Shown piece after piece: positions 1-8,006 of a stretch of DNA of 64,000 bases (the stretch's first letter is position 1; each line of letters begins with the position of its first letter). The stretch is taken from the NCBI RefSeq assembly GCF_002007235.1, contig NZ_MUHW01000004.1, positions 62,001 through 126,000 of the forward strand. Reading direction: 5' to 3'. Below the pieces are notes generated by a model. That model did no database searches. It had not been told where the DNA came from and saw nothing but the letters and a program-made list of their open reading frames with translations. The position numbers and the translations under genes are program-made. Source of the stretch: Oribacterium sp. C9 (lineage in GTDB: Bacteria; Bacillota; Clostridia; Lachnospirales; Lachnospiraceae).

Positions 1-302
1 AGCTGATTAACTTGGAACTATTGCTTCTATTCTTTGAAAAGGCCGGGAATCTTGCAGAAGAAATCGACAGTAAGTATTGCCAGGTGAAGGATGCGGCTTC
101 ATTTTTTGGAGTGGATGAAAGCGCTGCTATGCAGATTGCATCGGACGCAGATGCGCTGTTTAAGCTCCGTGAGCTGTATCTGGTGGATGTGAAGAAGATG
201 AAAGCGTATGTAGGAAAGTTCAATTACAAAGTAGATATCTTCGATGTAGATGCCATCGAAGAGCAGGCAAAGATCGAAAGGAGATTACAACGATATGTGT
301 AA
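1..302 (+). CDS. DUF6462-like small DNA-binding protein, 5' end outside window
   Basis: The reading frame is open from the window edge to a TAA at 300-302, so the N-terminus is missing. The C-terminal half has the pattern of small excisionase/MerR-like proteins (DUF6462-like): an alanine-rich helix, then [10 protein letters not shown] and a basic helix ending in [13 protein letters not shown]. It overlaps the parA start (ATG 295) by 8 bases, so it heads the partition operon and may regulate it. A diverged second copy of its C-terminal half lies at 4104-4301 in front of the second parA. The family name is from memory and is the weak part of the call. Confidence 0.5.
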   Translation, partial: LINLELLLLFFEKAGNLAEEIDSKYCQVKDAASFFGVDESAAMQIASDADALFKLRELYLVDVKKMKAYVGKFNYKVDIFDVDAIEEQAKIERRLQRYV

Positions 303-1080
303 GGTAATAGCAATTGCAAATCAAAAGGGCGGTGTGGGTAAGACCACCACAGCAGTAAATCTTGGGATGGGACTTGCGGAGGCAGGAAAGCGAGTGCTTC
401 TAATTGATGCGGATCCGCAGGGTTCTCTGTCCATTTGTCTCGGATTCCGTGAACCGGACAAGTTAACGGACACCTTATTTGATATCATTACGAAAGAAGC
501 AAACAATGAGCCTATCAGCATGGGTTACGGAATCATTCATGTGAAGGACTATGTGGACCTGATAGCGGCCAATATCGAGCTCGCAACAGCGGAGATCTCA
601 TTATCCTCCACTTTATGCAGAGAATCGATTCTGAAGTCATATATCGAGGATCTGAGGCCTGTCTATGATTACATCATTATAGATTGCATGCCGTCCCTTG
701 GAATGTTAACCGTAAATGCCCTGACATGTGCGGATACCGTGCTTATTCCGGTTCAGGCGGCTTACCTGCCTGTAAAGGGCCTTCAGCAGCTTATCAAGAC
801 CATCTACTCTGTAAAGCGTCAGCTGAACAAGGAGTTGGAGATTGAAGGTATCCTGCTTACTATGGTAGATAACAGGACCAATTACGCCAAAGATATCGTG
901 CTTCAGGTAAATGATGCTTATGGAAAGACGATTCCTGTATTCCCGATTGAGATTCCTCTTTCCGTCAGGGCTGCAGAAACAAGTGCTGCAGCAAAAAGCA
1001 TTTATGAATACGATCCGAAGGGAAAGGCAGCTTTTGCATATGTATCCCTGACAAAGGAGGTGCTTGCTCATGGCTGTTAA
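295..1080 (+). CDS. parA: ParA-family partition ATPase, copy A
   Basis: Cytoplasmic Walker-type ATPase that positions plasmid or ICE DNA together with ParB. The deviant Walker A KGGVGKTT lies near residues 10-17, the Walker A' region DADPQGSLS near 40-48, and the Walker B-like [11 protein letters not shown] near residues 122-132. At 261 residues it has the usual size for a Soj/ParA protein without an N-terminal HTH. I chose ATG 295, preceded by AAAGGAG, because it matches the start of the second copy (MCKVIA). It overlaps the upstream small gene, and its stop overlaps parB. It is nearly identical in protein to copy B (4294-5079) but differs at many synonymous sites, so the duplication is not recent. 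Confidence 0.95.
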   Translation: MCKVIAIANQKGGVGKTTTAVNLGMGLAEAGKRVLLIDADPQGSLSICLGFREPDKLTDTLFDIITKEANNEPISMGYGIIHVKDYVDLIAANIELATAEISLSSTLCRESILKSYIEDLRPVYDYIIIDCMPSLGMLTVNALTCADTVLIPVQAAYLPVKGLQQLIKTIYSVKRQLNKELEIEGILLTMVDNRTNYAKDIVLQVNDAYGKTIPVFPIEIPLSVRAAETSAAAKSIYEYDPKGKAAFAYVSLTKEVLAHGC

Positions 1081-1774
1081 GAGACCGGAGATTCACTTTG
1101 AGAGTGTAGAAGAACTCCTTGGTGTACCGCAGATGCAGGATGGTACAGAGCTTGTGAAGGTGAGAGATATCTTTCCTTTTAAGGATCATCCCTTCAAGGT
1201 TGTTGATGATGAGAAGATGGATGAGCTTGTAGAAAGCATTCGAACCAATGGAGTACTGACACCTGTACTGATTAGACCGAGATCCGAAGGCGGATATGAG
1301 ATGGTGTCCGGGCATCGTAGGTTGCATGCAGCTGAAAAGGCAGGATTAGAGAAGATTCCTTCTATCATCAAGGAAATGAGCGATGATGAAGCCGTAATCG
1401 CTATGGTGGACTCGAATGTTCAAAGGGAAGAGATTCTACCAAGTGAGCGGGCTTGGAGTCTCAAAATGAAAATGGATGCTACAAGAAGACAAGGAGCACG
1501 AACTGATGTGGATGACACTTGTCGCACTGAGTGCGACAAGTTAGGAACCAAAACAGCAACGATAGTAGGAGAATCTGTTGGATTGAAAGCACGACAGGTT
1601 CAGAAATATATTCGTTTGACGGAATTAGTTCCGCCACTCTTGGATCTCGTAGATGAAAAGAAGATCACAATCTCCATGGCTGTAGATATGTCCTACTTCA
1701 ACGAAGAGGTTCAAGGCTGGCTCCTGGATTATTACAAGACCAATGGTAAGATTATCCCTATGACAGGGCGATGA
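1070..1774 (+). pseudogene. parB: ParB-family protein, copy A, 3'-truncated
   Basis: The ParB/Srx nuclease domain is present (residues ~25-115, with the [19 protein letters not shown] box), followed by the HTH region ([15 protein letters not shown]). The protein stays collinear with copy B (5069-5980) up to NGKI and then ends in unrelated PMTGR at a TGA. About 70 C-terminal residues, the dimerisation region, are missing. Around 1750-1755 the sequence switches into the rep C-terminus in another frame, so this is a deletion junction. Start ATG 1070 follows AAGGAGG by 9 bases; an upstream in-frame TTG was discounted. Copy B is presumably the functional centromere-binding protein; this one might still bind nucleotide or DNA. 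Confidence 0.85.
1517..1541. repeat. 25-bp perfect palindrome inside parB copy A (candidate parS)
   Basis: ACTTGTCGCACT, a single G, then the exact reverse complement. It lies in the linker between the nuclease domain and the HTH. Copy B has a palindrome at the same place with a compensating base change in both arms (5521-5547). Confidence 0.7.
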
Positions 1775-2052
1775 TAACGGAGATCTTTGATCTGATCGTG
1801 GATACGGTGTGCTCTAAGAAGGATACCATTCGCGTGGCCGGAGATAATAAGCCATCCTCAGTGGTGAAGAGCCAGCTGATGAAACTGGATCACAGTCATG
1901 TGGAGTTTGTCCTAAACGGTATAAAAGAGAACACTACACAGGTCCGCTGTATCAAGCAGTACCTGCTGGCATCGCTTTACAATGCTCCTCTTACCATCAG
2001 CAACTATTATCAATCCCTGGTGAACCATGATATGGCCACCGGGAAAATCTAA
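1750..2052 (+). pseudogene. C-terminal remnant of RepA-type initiator (DUF6017), copy A
   Basis: Only the DUF6017-like C-terminal domain survives. The frame opens at the junction with parB (YPYDRAMITEIFDLI) and aligns with SYPFEHETLDAILNLM of the intact rep at 9325-10188. It continues with VKSQLMKLDHSHVEFV and YLLASLYNAPLT. An in-frame TAA (1747-1749) lies just 5' of the junction. An internal ATG at 1771 could start a 93-residue product, but no clear ribosome binding site precedes it. The whole RepA_N DNA-binding domain and the iteron-like repeats are absent, so this copy cannot initiate replication as the intact one would. Confidence 0.85.
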
Positions 2053-2071
2053 TAAAGGAGAAGACTTAAAA

Positions 2072-2488
2072 ATGGCAAATATAATTTCAATAGACTTAGA
2101 TCCCTTAAAGGATGGGATTATCGGAACTGTAGATAAGGCGGAGAGCACAGCCGGCAGGTATGTGATTGTGGGAACCAATTTTGATCACAGAGTGATTTCT
2201 GAGAAAGTGTTTCAGGCATATATCGATGAGATGAATAAAAGGGAAATCCTTGGTTGCATCATCATCGAAAACTATATGCTTTTCTATGATTCAACCAAGC
2301 TCGTCAATGTGGATGGCGAGAATTATCTCATTGGAAGTTTCCTTTTAGTGAAGCTGGCCGAGACAGGAGATTCTGCTTATCTGTGGCTTTCAGAAGACGA
2401 CATCGAGGAGGCGAAGGAAGATATTTCCGGATATTTTGCAGAACTGATCATCAACGGTGAGCGTTATGAAGCACTGTGCGTAGGTTAA
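2072..2488 (+). CDS. conserved ICE protein of unknown function, copy A
   Basis: A 138-residue acidic soluble protein with no signal or membrane segment. It shares its length and most positions with the 10221-10637 product, including DPLKDGIIGTVDKAESTAGR, an IIENYMLFYDSTKL strand, a LIGSFLLVKLAE strand and an IEEAKEDI helix. In both copies it lies between rep and the DUF7768-like gene, which ties it to the replication/transfer-initiation module. ATG 2072 is preceded by AAAGGAG; the longer upstream reading (from 2027) only covers the rep stop region. I do not recognise a catalytic motif. Confidence 0.75.
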   Translation: MANIISIDLDPLKDGIIGTVDKAESTAGRYVIVGTNFDHRVISEKVFQAYIDEMNKREILGCIIIENYMLFYDSTKLVNVDGENYLIGSFLLVKLAETGDSAYLWLSEDDIEEAKEDISGYFAELIINGERYEALCVG

Positions 2489-2500
2489 GGAGGTGAGTGC

Positions 2501-2836
2501 ATGAGCAGAACAGTACCCAGAGTATATGTAACCGCGGCATGGCCAAAGAACCGTGTAGATGCGGAGGAAACAGCCCGTAAATATTGCAGAGAGCTGGTAA
2601 ACGCAGGATATCTTCCTGTCTGCCCGATTTTGTCCTATAGCGGTGTGTTTGATGAGGATGATCCGGATGCCTGTAAAAAGCGCAGGGAAATGGCAGAGGA
2701 CGATCTTCGCAGATCCAGATTCATCGTGGTTTGCGGAAAGAAAATCAATGATGAAGTTAAGGAGGACATCTCCATTGCCAAGAAAGCCAGAGTCATCTAC
2801 ACCACGCTGGAAGGAGTGCTCGAATGCAATGGATAG
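2501..2836 (+). CDS. DUF7768/DUF4406-like protein, copy A
   Basis: A 111-residue protein with the layout of small nucleoside-deoxyribosyltransferase-like folds: YVTAAWPKN at the N-terminus, an ARKYCRELVNAGYLPVCP helix-strand unit, and FIVVCGKKINDEVKEDI near the C-terminus. Family resemblance (DUF7768) is from memory; substrate and reaction are unknown. Start ATG 2501 follows AAGGAGGTGAG. The near-identical partner at 10647-10982 has the same neighbours (138-residue protein upstream, PcfB downstream). Confidence 0.7.
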   Translation: MSRTVPRVYVTAAWPKNRVDAEETARKYCRELVNAGYLPVCPILSYSGVFDEDDPDACKKRREMAEDDLRRSRFIVVCGKKINDEVKEDISIAKKARVIYTTLEGVLECNG

Positions 2837-2854
2837 AAAGGCAGGTGATGAACG

Positions 2855-3346
2855 TTGCAGGAGGAAGTGGAAAAGAAAACAGTCTCGCTAGCGATTCAGG
2901 CTATCAAGCTGACGTTTCATGAGATTGAAGCTGCCTGGCGAAAATTTCAAAATGAGCAAAGCATGAAGCGGGCTTACAGACAGAAAGACATGACCAAACA
3001 TGGCAAACAGTCTGTGAAGGAACTGATTGGCCAGGGGCAGGGGGTGTCCACGATTGATGTGGCTGATGTGGGACTTAAAGACTTCAAGAAAATGGCTCAA
3101 AAGTATGGAGTGGATTTTGCGGTAGTCAAAGACAAAAACGTGGATCCGCCGAAATATACCATTTTCTTCAAGGCGAAAGATGCGGATGCCATCAATAAGC
3201 TGATGACAGATTATGCTACCAAACAGCTGAAGAAGGAGCAGAAGGCTGAGCGTCCAAGTATCCTGAAGAAACTTCAGAAGTTCAAAGAATTCGTGGCAAA
3301 GCTGCCTCGCAAAGAACATGAGAAGAGAAAGGAGCATGAGCGATGA
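2855..3346 (+). CDS. PcfB/DUF3801-family protein, copy A
   Basis: PcfB-type proteins accompany the VirD4/PcfC coupling protein in Gram-positive conjugation and are thought to help bring the relaxosome to it. The motif KQSVKELIGQGQGVSTIDV and the VDFAVVKDKNVDPPKYTIFF segment are shared with 11015-11518. The protein is lysine-rich with no membrane segment. It starts at TTG 2855; the same TTG-QEEVEKKTV start is conserved in copy B, which supports it. Its stop overlaps the ATG of the following virD4 fragment (ATGA-type coupling). Confidence 0.8.
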   Translation: MQEEVEKKTVSLAIQAIKLTFHEIEAAWRKFQNEQSMKRAYRQKDMTKHGKQSVKELIGQGQGVSTIDVADVGLKDFKKMAQKYGVDFAVVKDKNVDPPKYTIFFKAKDADAINKLMTDYATKQLKKEQKAERPSILKKLQKFKEFVAKLPRKEHEKRKEHER

Positions 3347-4161
3347 ATACAAAGCTTAAGAAAAAGATTATCCTGAATCTTCCGTACGTCCTGGTAGGTC
3401 TGTTTGCTACAAATCTTGGTGAGGCCTGGCGACTTGCAAGTGGAAGCAATGCCTCTCAAAAGGTGCAGAGTCTGGTGCTGGACGGAATATTCGGCCGGGC
3501 TTTTTCCAATCCGATGCCAAGCCTCATCCCATTAGATCTGCTTATCGGTATCGCCTGTGGAGCAGCTTTAAAACTTGCGGTGTATATCAAAGGCAAGAAT
3601 GCCAAGAAATATCGCCACAATGTCGAATATGGCTCCGCCAGGTGGGGAACACACGCAGATATAGAACCGTACATGGATCCGGTATTTGCAAACAACGTGA
3701 TTCTCTCCCAGACGGAGCGACTTACAATGAGCAGCCGACCAAAGAATCCGAAATACGCCAGAAACAAAAATATTCTGGTTGTTGGAGGCAGTGGTTCCGG
3801 TAAAACGAGGTTTGTACTGAAGCCAAATCTGCTTCAGATGCATTCTTCTTATGTAGTTACAGATCCCAAGGGAACGGTGGTCAATGAATGCGGTAACGCA
3901 CTTGTGAAGAATGGATATAAGGTGAAAATCTTCAATACCATCAACTTCAAAAAGAGTATGAGATATAATCCATTCGCCTATATTCATGGCGAGACGGATA
4001 TCTTAAAGCTGGTTACCACGCTGATTGCCAACACCAAAGGGGAAGGAAAAGGAGGCGATGAGTTCTGGGAAAAGGCAGAAAAACTGCTATACACAGCACT
4101 TATTTGGGCGTTGAAACGGATCAGGTCATGCAAATTGCATCTGATGCGGACGCGCTTTTGA
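3343..4161 (+). pseudogene. virD4: VirD4/TraG coupling protein, copy A, truncated after about 255 residues
   Basis: The N-terminus has two hydrophobic segments and the Walker A GGSGSGKTRFVLKP, collinear with the complete 586-residue protein at 11515-13275 as far as AEKLLYTALI. The coding sequence then switches at about 4103-4107 into the body of a DUF6462-like gene read in another frame, giving an unrelated tail (WALKRIRSCKLHLMRTRF). Walker B and the all-alpha domain are missing, so the protein cannot act as the coupling ATPase. The join has no insertion sequence. Confidence 0.9.
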
Positions 4162-4301
4162 AGTTGCGGGAGATATTGTTGATAGACATGAATGCTCTTA
4201 AGAAGTACATCGTGAAGTTCGGACATAAGGTGGAGCTCTTCGATGTAGATGAAATCGAGCTAATGGCCAAAATAGAAAGGAGACGTCAGTATTATGTGTA
4301 A
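4104..4301 (+). pseudogene. DUF6462-like gene, copy B, 5'-truncated at the junction
   Basis: This is the C-terminal two thirds of the protein encoded at 1-302 ([14 protein letters not shown], then LIDMNALKKYIVKF), joined at its 5' end to truncated virD4. A TTG at 4104 or ATG at 4125 could permit translation, but neither has a good ribosome binding site. It overlaps the second parA start by 8 bases exactly as the first copy does. Confidence 0.7.
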
Positions 4302-5079
4302 AGTAATTGCAGTAGCAAATCAGAAAGGCGGCGTGGGAAAGACCACTACTGCCATGAATCTTGGAATGGGACTTGCAGAAGAAGGCAAGCGAGTATTGCT
4401 TGTGGATGCGGATCCGCAAGGTTCTCTAACCATTTCAATCGGATATCGTGAGCCGGACAAATTAACGGACACATTATTTGATATCATTATGATGGAAGCG
4501 AATAATGAGCAGATTTCCATGGGTTATGGCATTATCCATGTGAAGGACTATGTGGACCTGATAGCGGCCAATATCGAGCTTGCAACGGCAGAGATCTCAT
4601 TATCCTCTACTCTGTGCAGAGAATCGATTTTAAAGTCATATATCGAGGATTTAAGGCCTATATATGATTACATCATTATAGACTGCATGCCATCCCTTGG
4701 AATGCTGACGGTAAACGCATTAACCTGTGCAGATACAGTGCTGATTCCGGTTCAGGCGGCTTACCTTCCGGTTAAGGGACTTCAACAACTGATCAAGACG
4801 ATTTATTCGGTAAAGCGTCAGCTGAATAAGGAGCTTGAAATCGAAGGGATTCTGCTCACTATGGTAGATAACCGGACCAATTATGCCAAGGATATTGTGA
4901 TGCAGGTAAATGATGTTTATGGAAAAAGCATTCCTGTATTTCCTATTGAGATTCCGTTATCTGTCAGAGCGGCTGAGACAAGTGCAGTAGCTAAGAGTAT
5001 TTATGATTATGATCCGAAGGGTAAGGCGGCATTTGCCTATGTATCCCTGACAAGGGAGGTGCTTGCTCATGGCTGCTAA
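4294..5079 (+). CDS. parA: ParA-family partition ATPase, copy B
   Basis: A complete 261-residue ParA with KGGVGKTT near residues 10-17, DADPQGSL near 40, and [11 protein letters not shown] near 122-132. It should partner ParB at 5069-5980 to segregate or position the element. The ribosome binding site is AAAGGAG before ATG 4294. The gene overlaps the preceding DUF6462 remnant and the following parB start, so it sits in a translationally coupled partition operon. It differs from copy A mainly by conservative substitutions and scattered synonymous changes. Confidence 0.95.
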   Translation: MCKVIAVANQKGGVGKTTTAMNLGMGLAEEGKRVLLVDADPQGSLTISIGYREPDKLTDTLFDIIMMEANNEQISMGYGIIHVKDYVDLIAANIELATAEISLSSTLCRESILKSYIEDLRPIYDYIIIDCMPSLGMLTVNALTCADTVLIPVQAAYLPVKGLQQLIKTIYSVKRQLNKELEIEGILLTMVDNRTNYAKDIVMQVNDVYGKSIPVFPIEIPLSVRAAETSAVAKSIYDYDPKGKAAFAYVSLTREVLAHGC

Positions 5080-5980
5080 CAGACCGAGGATTCATTTTGA
5101 GAGTGTTGAGGAACTGCTTGGAGTACCACAGATGCAAGATGGTACCGAACTTGTGAAGATTAAAGATATCTTTCCATTCAAGGATCATCCCTTTAAGGTG
5201 CTTGATGATGAGAAGATGGATGAATTGGTGGAGAGTATTCGAACCAATGGTGTTTTGACTCCGGTTCTTATCAGACCAAGATCGGAAGGTGGGTATGAGA
5301 TGGTATCCGGTCATCGACGGTTACATGCAGCAGAGAAGGCTGGTCTTGAAAAGATTCCTTCCATCATCAAGGAAATGGGCGATGATGAAGCCGTAATTGC
5401 TATGGTCGATTCCAACGTCCAAAGGGAAGAGATTCTTCCGAGTGAGAGGGCGTGGAGCTTAAAAATGAAAATGGAAGCTGTCACAAAGCAGGGAAAGCGT
5501 ACTGATTTGGTCGAGAGTTCAACTTCTCGCACTCAGTGCGAGAAGTTATCCGCTGATGAGGTAGGCGAAACGATGGGGCTAAAGGCTCGCCAAGTTCAGA
5601 AGTATATCCGTCTTACAGAACTTATTCCCGAGCTGCTGCAGATGGTTGATGATAAAAAGCTGACGATCTCTATGGCGGTTGATATGTCCTATTTCAACGA
5701 AGAAGTTCAGGGATGGATGTTAGATTACATCATAACCAATGGCAAGATTACGTTGAAACAGATGGCTGCATTGAAAGAACTTGAGAATGTAGCCAATATT
5801 ACGAAATACACTTTTACTGCAACGTTAAATGGAGCCCTTCCGGAAGGTAAGGGGAATGGCCGAGTTAATTTATCAGAACGTAAATTGAATAAGTACTTTC
5901 CGCCTCGCATGACAGCAAGGGAACGTGAACGCATTATCATCGAGCTGCTAGAGAAGTGGAAGGCTGAGAAGGAACAATAA
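5069..5980 (+). CDS. parB: ParB-family centromere-binding protein, complete
   Basis: 303 residues. The ParB N-terminal CTP-binding/nuclease-like domain (residues ~25-115, [15 protein letters not shown]) is followed by a variable linker, the HTH ([20 protein letters not shown]) and a C-terminal dimerisation-type region that copy A lacks. Start ATG 5069 follows GGGAGG within the parA 3' end. The linker-coding DNA contains a perfect 27-bp palindrome (5521-5547). It probably loads at parS and works with ParA; I infer that the internal palindrome is the parS. Confidence 0.93.
   Translation: MAANRPRIHFESVEELLGVPQMQDGTELVKIKDIFPFKDHPFKVLDDEKMDELVESIRTNGVLTPVLIRPRSEGGYEMVSGHRRLHAAEKAGLEKIPSIIKEMGDDEAVIAMVDSNVQREEILPSERAWSLKMKMEAVTKQGKRTDLVESSTSRTQCEKLSADEVGETMGLKARQVQKYIRLTELIPELLQMVDDKKLTISMAVDMSYFNEEVQGWMLDYIITNGKITLKQMAALKELENVANITKYTFTATLNGALPEGKGNGRVNLSERKLNKYFPPRMTARERERIIIELLEKWKAEKEQ
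5521..5547. repeat. 27-bp perfect palindrome inside parB copy B (candidate parS)
   Basis: AACTTCTCGCACT, a single C, then the exact reverse complement. Compared with 1517-1541 the fifth base of the shared arm is G in copy A and C in copy B, and the opposite arm changes to match, so symmetry is kept although the base differs. Confidence 0.7.
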
Positions 5981-5992
5981 TATTAATATGTG

Positions 5993-6015
5993 CCGGAGGA
6001 GGGGAAGGCCTCCGG
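5993..6015 (+). promoter_or_regulatory. hairpin in the leader of the CD1845-family gene
   Basis: CCGGAGG pairs with CCTCCGG across a 9-base loop, 18 bases before the ATG at 6033. There is no T-run, so it is not a terminator. The left arm contains a GGAGG that the stem would hide, which may affect translation. Confidence 0.4.
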
Positions 6016-6032
6016 GCAGATCGGAGGGGACA

Positions 6033-6308
6033 ATGAAGATCTTATTAAAACCTTTTGCTTGGATTTTGGCACTTGTATTAACCATTATGGATCTAATCAT
6101 TCGAGCAGTAGTATTTGTATTCTGCCTGCTATCTTTCTTTGTGTTTGCGATTCTTGGAATACTTATCATTATTGCAATTGTGCAAAAAATGTGGACTGCG
6201 TTGATTGGCCTGCTTATTGCAATCGTAGTTGGAACGGTGTTGTTCTTCGGATCGGCAGGACTAAGTGCGGGTCTATGTAATTTGAGAAGTCGGATACTGA
6301 GTTGGTAA
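6033..6308 (+). CDS. CD1845-family small membrane protein
   Basis: 91 residues, almost entirely hydrophobic, with two or three predicted membrane segments (residues ~5-50 and 55-78). The opening MKILLKPFAWILALVLT is typical of the CD1845 family found next to partition and transfer genes in Tn916/CTn-type elements; its function is unknown. Start ATG 6033 is chosen because TCGGAGGGG precedes it; the reading from 5988 only covers the hairpin leader. Confidence 0.75.
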   Translation: MKILLKPFAWILALVLTIMDLIIRAVVFVFCLLSFFVFAILGILIIIAIVQKMWTALIGLLIAIVVGTVLFFGSAGLSAGLCNLRSRILSW

Positions 6309-6354
6309 AACTGCGGTGCGATGTGACTTTTTTATATCTATGGTGTCCGTTAAA

Positions 6355-6363
6355 TGGTATAAT
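6355..6363 (+). promoter_or_regulatory. extended -10 promoter
   Basis: TGGTATAAT is a perfect extended -10 element 34 bases before the ATG at 6397. I see no good -35, which extended -10 promoters tolerate. It would start a new transcript for the 6397-7924 cassette. Confidence 0.55.
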
Positions 6364-6396
6364 ATCACTTAGAGGTATTTAACAGAGGTGGGGCTT

Positions 6397-6675
6397 ATGA
6401 AGCTTATTTATTGGATTTTAATGGTGATTCCGGGGGTGGCATTCTTCATGGAAGATTTCGGAGAAGCTACGATTCCGCTTCGGATATTTGGAGTATGTCT
6501 GATACTGATTGTTATCTATGACATATGGAAAAATAAAGACATATCTCAATACATTTGTAAGATCATATATTTTCCACTGTTTCTGATTATTTGGACAGCG
6601 AAGGTTAAAGCGCAGATTAAGAAGAATAAACGTGCCCAGCGCCTGAAGTACTTCAGACCGTGGTACATCATATAG
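6397..6675 (+). CDS. small membrane protein of unknown function
   Basis: 92 residues with two hydrophobic stretches (residues ~3-20 and ~30-47), a third shorter one near 58-70, and a basic C-terminus (KAQIKKNKRAQRLKYF). Start ATG 6397 follows AGAGGTGG; a GTG nine bases upstream is less well placed. It is the first gene after the extended -10 promoter and precedes the DUF6508/Nmad3 pair. No family recognised. Confidence 0.6.
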   Translation: MKLIYWILMVIPGVAFFMEDFGEATIPLRIFGVCLILIVIYDIWKNKDISQYICKIIYFPLFLIIWTAKVKAQIKKNKRAQRLKYFRPWYII

Positions 6676-6690
6676 GACATGGTGATTGAT

Positions 6691-7140
6691 ATGAGTAGCA
6701 AGTATGATGATTTAATCAGATTTATTCCGGCATTAAAGAATGATGATTTTGGGAAATGGATAGTCGATCATAAAAATGATGGTACGCCGGAACATCCTAT
6801 ACAGTTTCCGTTTGTAAGCTATTCTGCATGTGTGCGTGAATTGGAACATGCAATTTATGAATTCGATAAGAATAACCCGGATATGGATCTCCATAACTAT
6901 GGTGAGATTCTTGAGAAGAATGGCATTGAGTGGGGGATGAATTCGATGGAGAATGCAGATGTGTCTAAACTCGATGCAACAGCCATTCTTGCATTGCTTT
7001 TAGGTGCAGTTAGGGCTGAACGATTTTGTGATGGAGCACTATTATCTTTCTTAAAATCCGGAGCAATATTACGTTGGCTTGAACGATTGCAGGAGATAGC
7101 AGGAAAGGTGAGCAAAGATGAAGGTAATTCTGAGTCGTAA
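6691..7140 (+). CDS. DUF6508-family protein
   Basis: 149 residues, soluble. The C-terminal FCDGALLSFLKSGAILRWLE block is the recognisable part of DUF6508 (from memory), a family of unknown function often seen in mobile DNA. Start ATG 6691 (MSSKYDDLI) has a GGTGAT upstream; ATG 6679 is an alternative. Its 3' end overlaps the Nmad3-like gene by 23 bases, so the two are translated as a pair. Confidence 0.6.
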   Translation: MSSKYDDLIRFIPALKNDDFGKWIVDHKNDGTPEHPIQFPFVSYSACVRELEHAIYEFDKNNPDMDLHNYGEILEKNGIEWGMNSMENADVSKLDATAILALLLGAVRAERFCDGALLSFLKSGAILRWLERLQEIAGKVSKDEGNSES

Positions 7141-7924
7141 GGGGTTTGATTCTGCCAATGGTGGGATTGTTAGCCCAATATTTGAAGATGGTACGATGGT
7201 TTCTTTTCCAATCCCAAGTGATGATAAAGATACCTATGAAGATTTACAGTACAATGGGATTTCATATTCAAAAATCTTGGCTGATTTAAAGTATAAAGGC
7301 GGAATTCATTGCCATGTCGATCCAGATTTAGATCAGAGTAGGCGTATTAATAAAATAAGTGGTTGGGAGCCTGCTTTTGGACAGATTGATGCATCGGCAA
7401 GTTATTTGAAAAATATTGGTGTTGAAGAGGGCGACTTGTTTCTTTTTTTTGGAAACTTCCATCGTGTTATGAAAGAGAACGGTCATTATAAATATGTTCG
7501 TAGAACAGGCGATTTTTACAATGATAAAGATCTTCAAGTCATTTGGGGATACCTTCAAGTTGGAGAGATACTGGATAATCCAGAAAAGATAAAGGAAATT
7601 ACATGGCATCCACATGCATGTGATAAGCGCATAAATAATGGAACCAATATGATCTTTAAGGCGACAGAGACGCTATCATTTGATAGGAGTAAGCCAGGGG
7701 CTGGACTGTTATCTTTTGACAAGAAAAGAGTTCTAACACTTGAGAATGCTAATAAGGCAACGTGGAAAAAGAACAGGGTATATGATCTAGACAATGTGCT
7801 TAGTAGTAGACAGAATTCTGCCAAGGACCCGTCTATAGGTATATATTATGCTGGCATTTGGCAGGAACTTGGATTAGTGGAATCAGAAGAATGTAGTAAA
7901 TGGGCTATTTCAGTCATCGAATGA
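7118..7924 (+). CDS. Nmad3-like protein (nucleotide modification associated domain 3)
   Basis: 268 residues. The N-terminus ILSRKGFDSANGGIVSPIF, followed by DGTMVSFPIPS, resembles the Nmad3 domain, described computationally as associated with DNA base modification and restriction-evasion loci; its chemistry is not known. The conserved IHCHVDPDLD, an LFLFFGNF strand with a histidine just after it, and a late WHPHACDKR give several His/Asp candidates for metal or substrate binding. It overlaps DUF6508 upstream and is followed by an 80-base gap. Family call from memory. Confidence 0.6.
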   Translation: MKVILSRKGFDSANGGIVSPIFEDGTMVSFPIPSDDKDTYEDLQYNGISYSKILADLKYKGGIHCHVDPDLDQSRRINKISGWEPAFGQIDASASYLKNIGVEEGDLFLFFGNFHRVMKENGHYKYVRRTGDFYNDKDLQVIWGYLQVGEILDNPEKIKEITWHPHACDKRINNGTNMIFKATETLSFDRSKPGAGLLSFDKKRVLTLENANKATWKKNRVYDLDNVLSSRQNSAKDPSIGIYYAGIWQELGLVESEECSKWAISVIE

Positions 7925-7948
7925 GCTGTCATTTTTAACGTACAGCTT

Positions 7949-8006
7949 ATGCGGTATCTTATAATCAAGCAAAGTATCCAAGAAATGTTTGAAGGAGGTA
8001 CCGCAT
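7949..8006 (+). promoter_or_regulatory. long-range stem covering the start codon of the DnaQ-DUF5688 gene
   Basis: ATGCGGTA at 7949-7956 is the reverse complement of TACCGCAT at 7999-8006, which includes the ATG and directly follows GGAGG. The stem extends two more pairs with one mismatch. A TATAAT at 7960-7965 lies in the loop, so whether the left arm is transcribed depends on which promoter is used. Confidence 0.35.

Noticed and set aside
1771-2052. A stand-alone 93-residue gene
   Set aside because: The frame continues 5' of the ATG into the junction and matches the C-terminal domain of the complete rep, so it is a truncated gene rather than an independent one.
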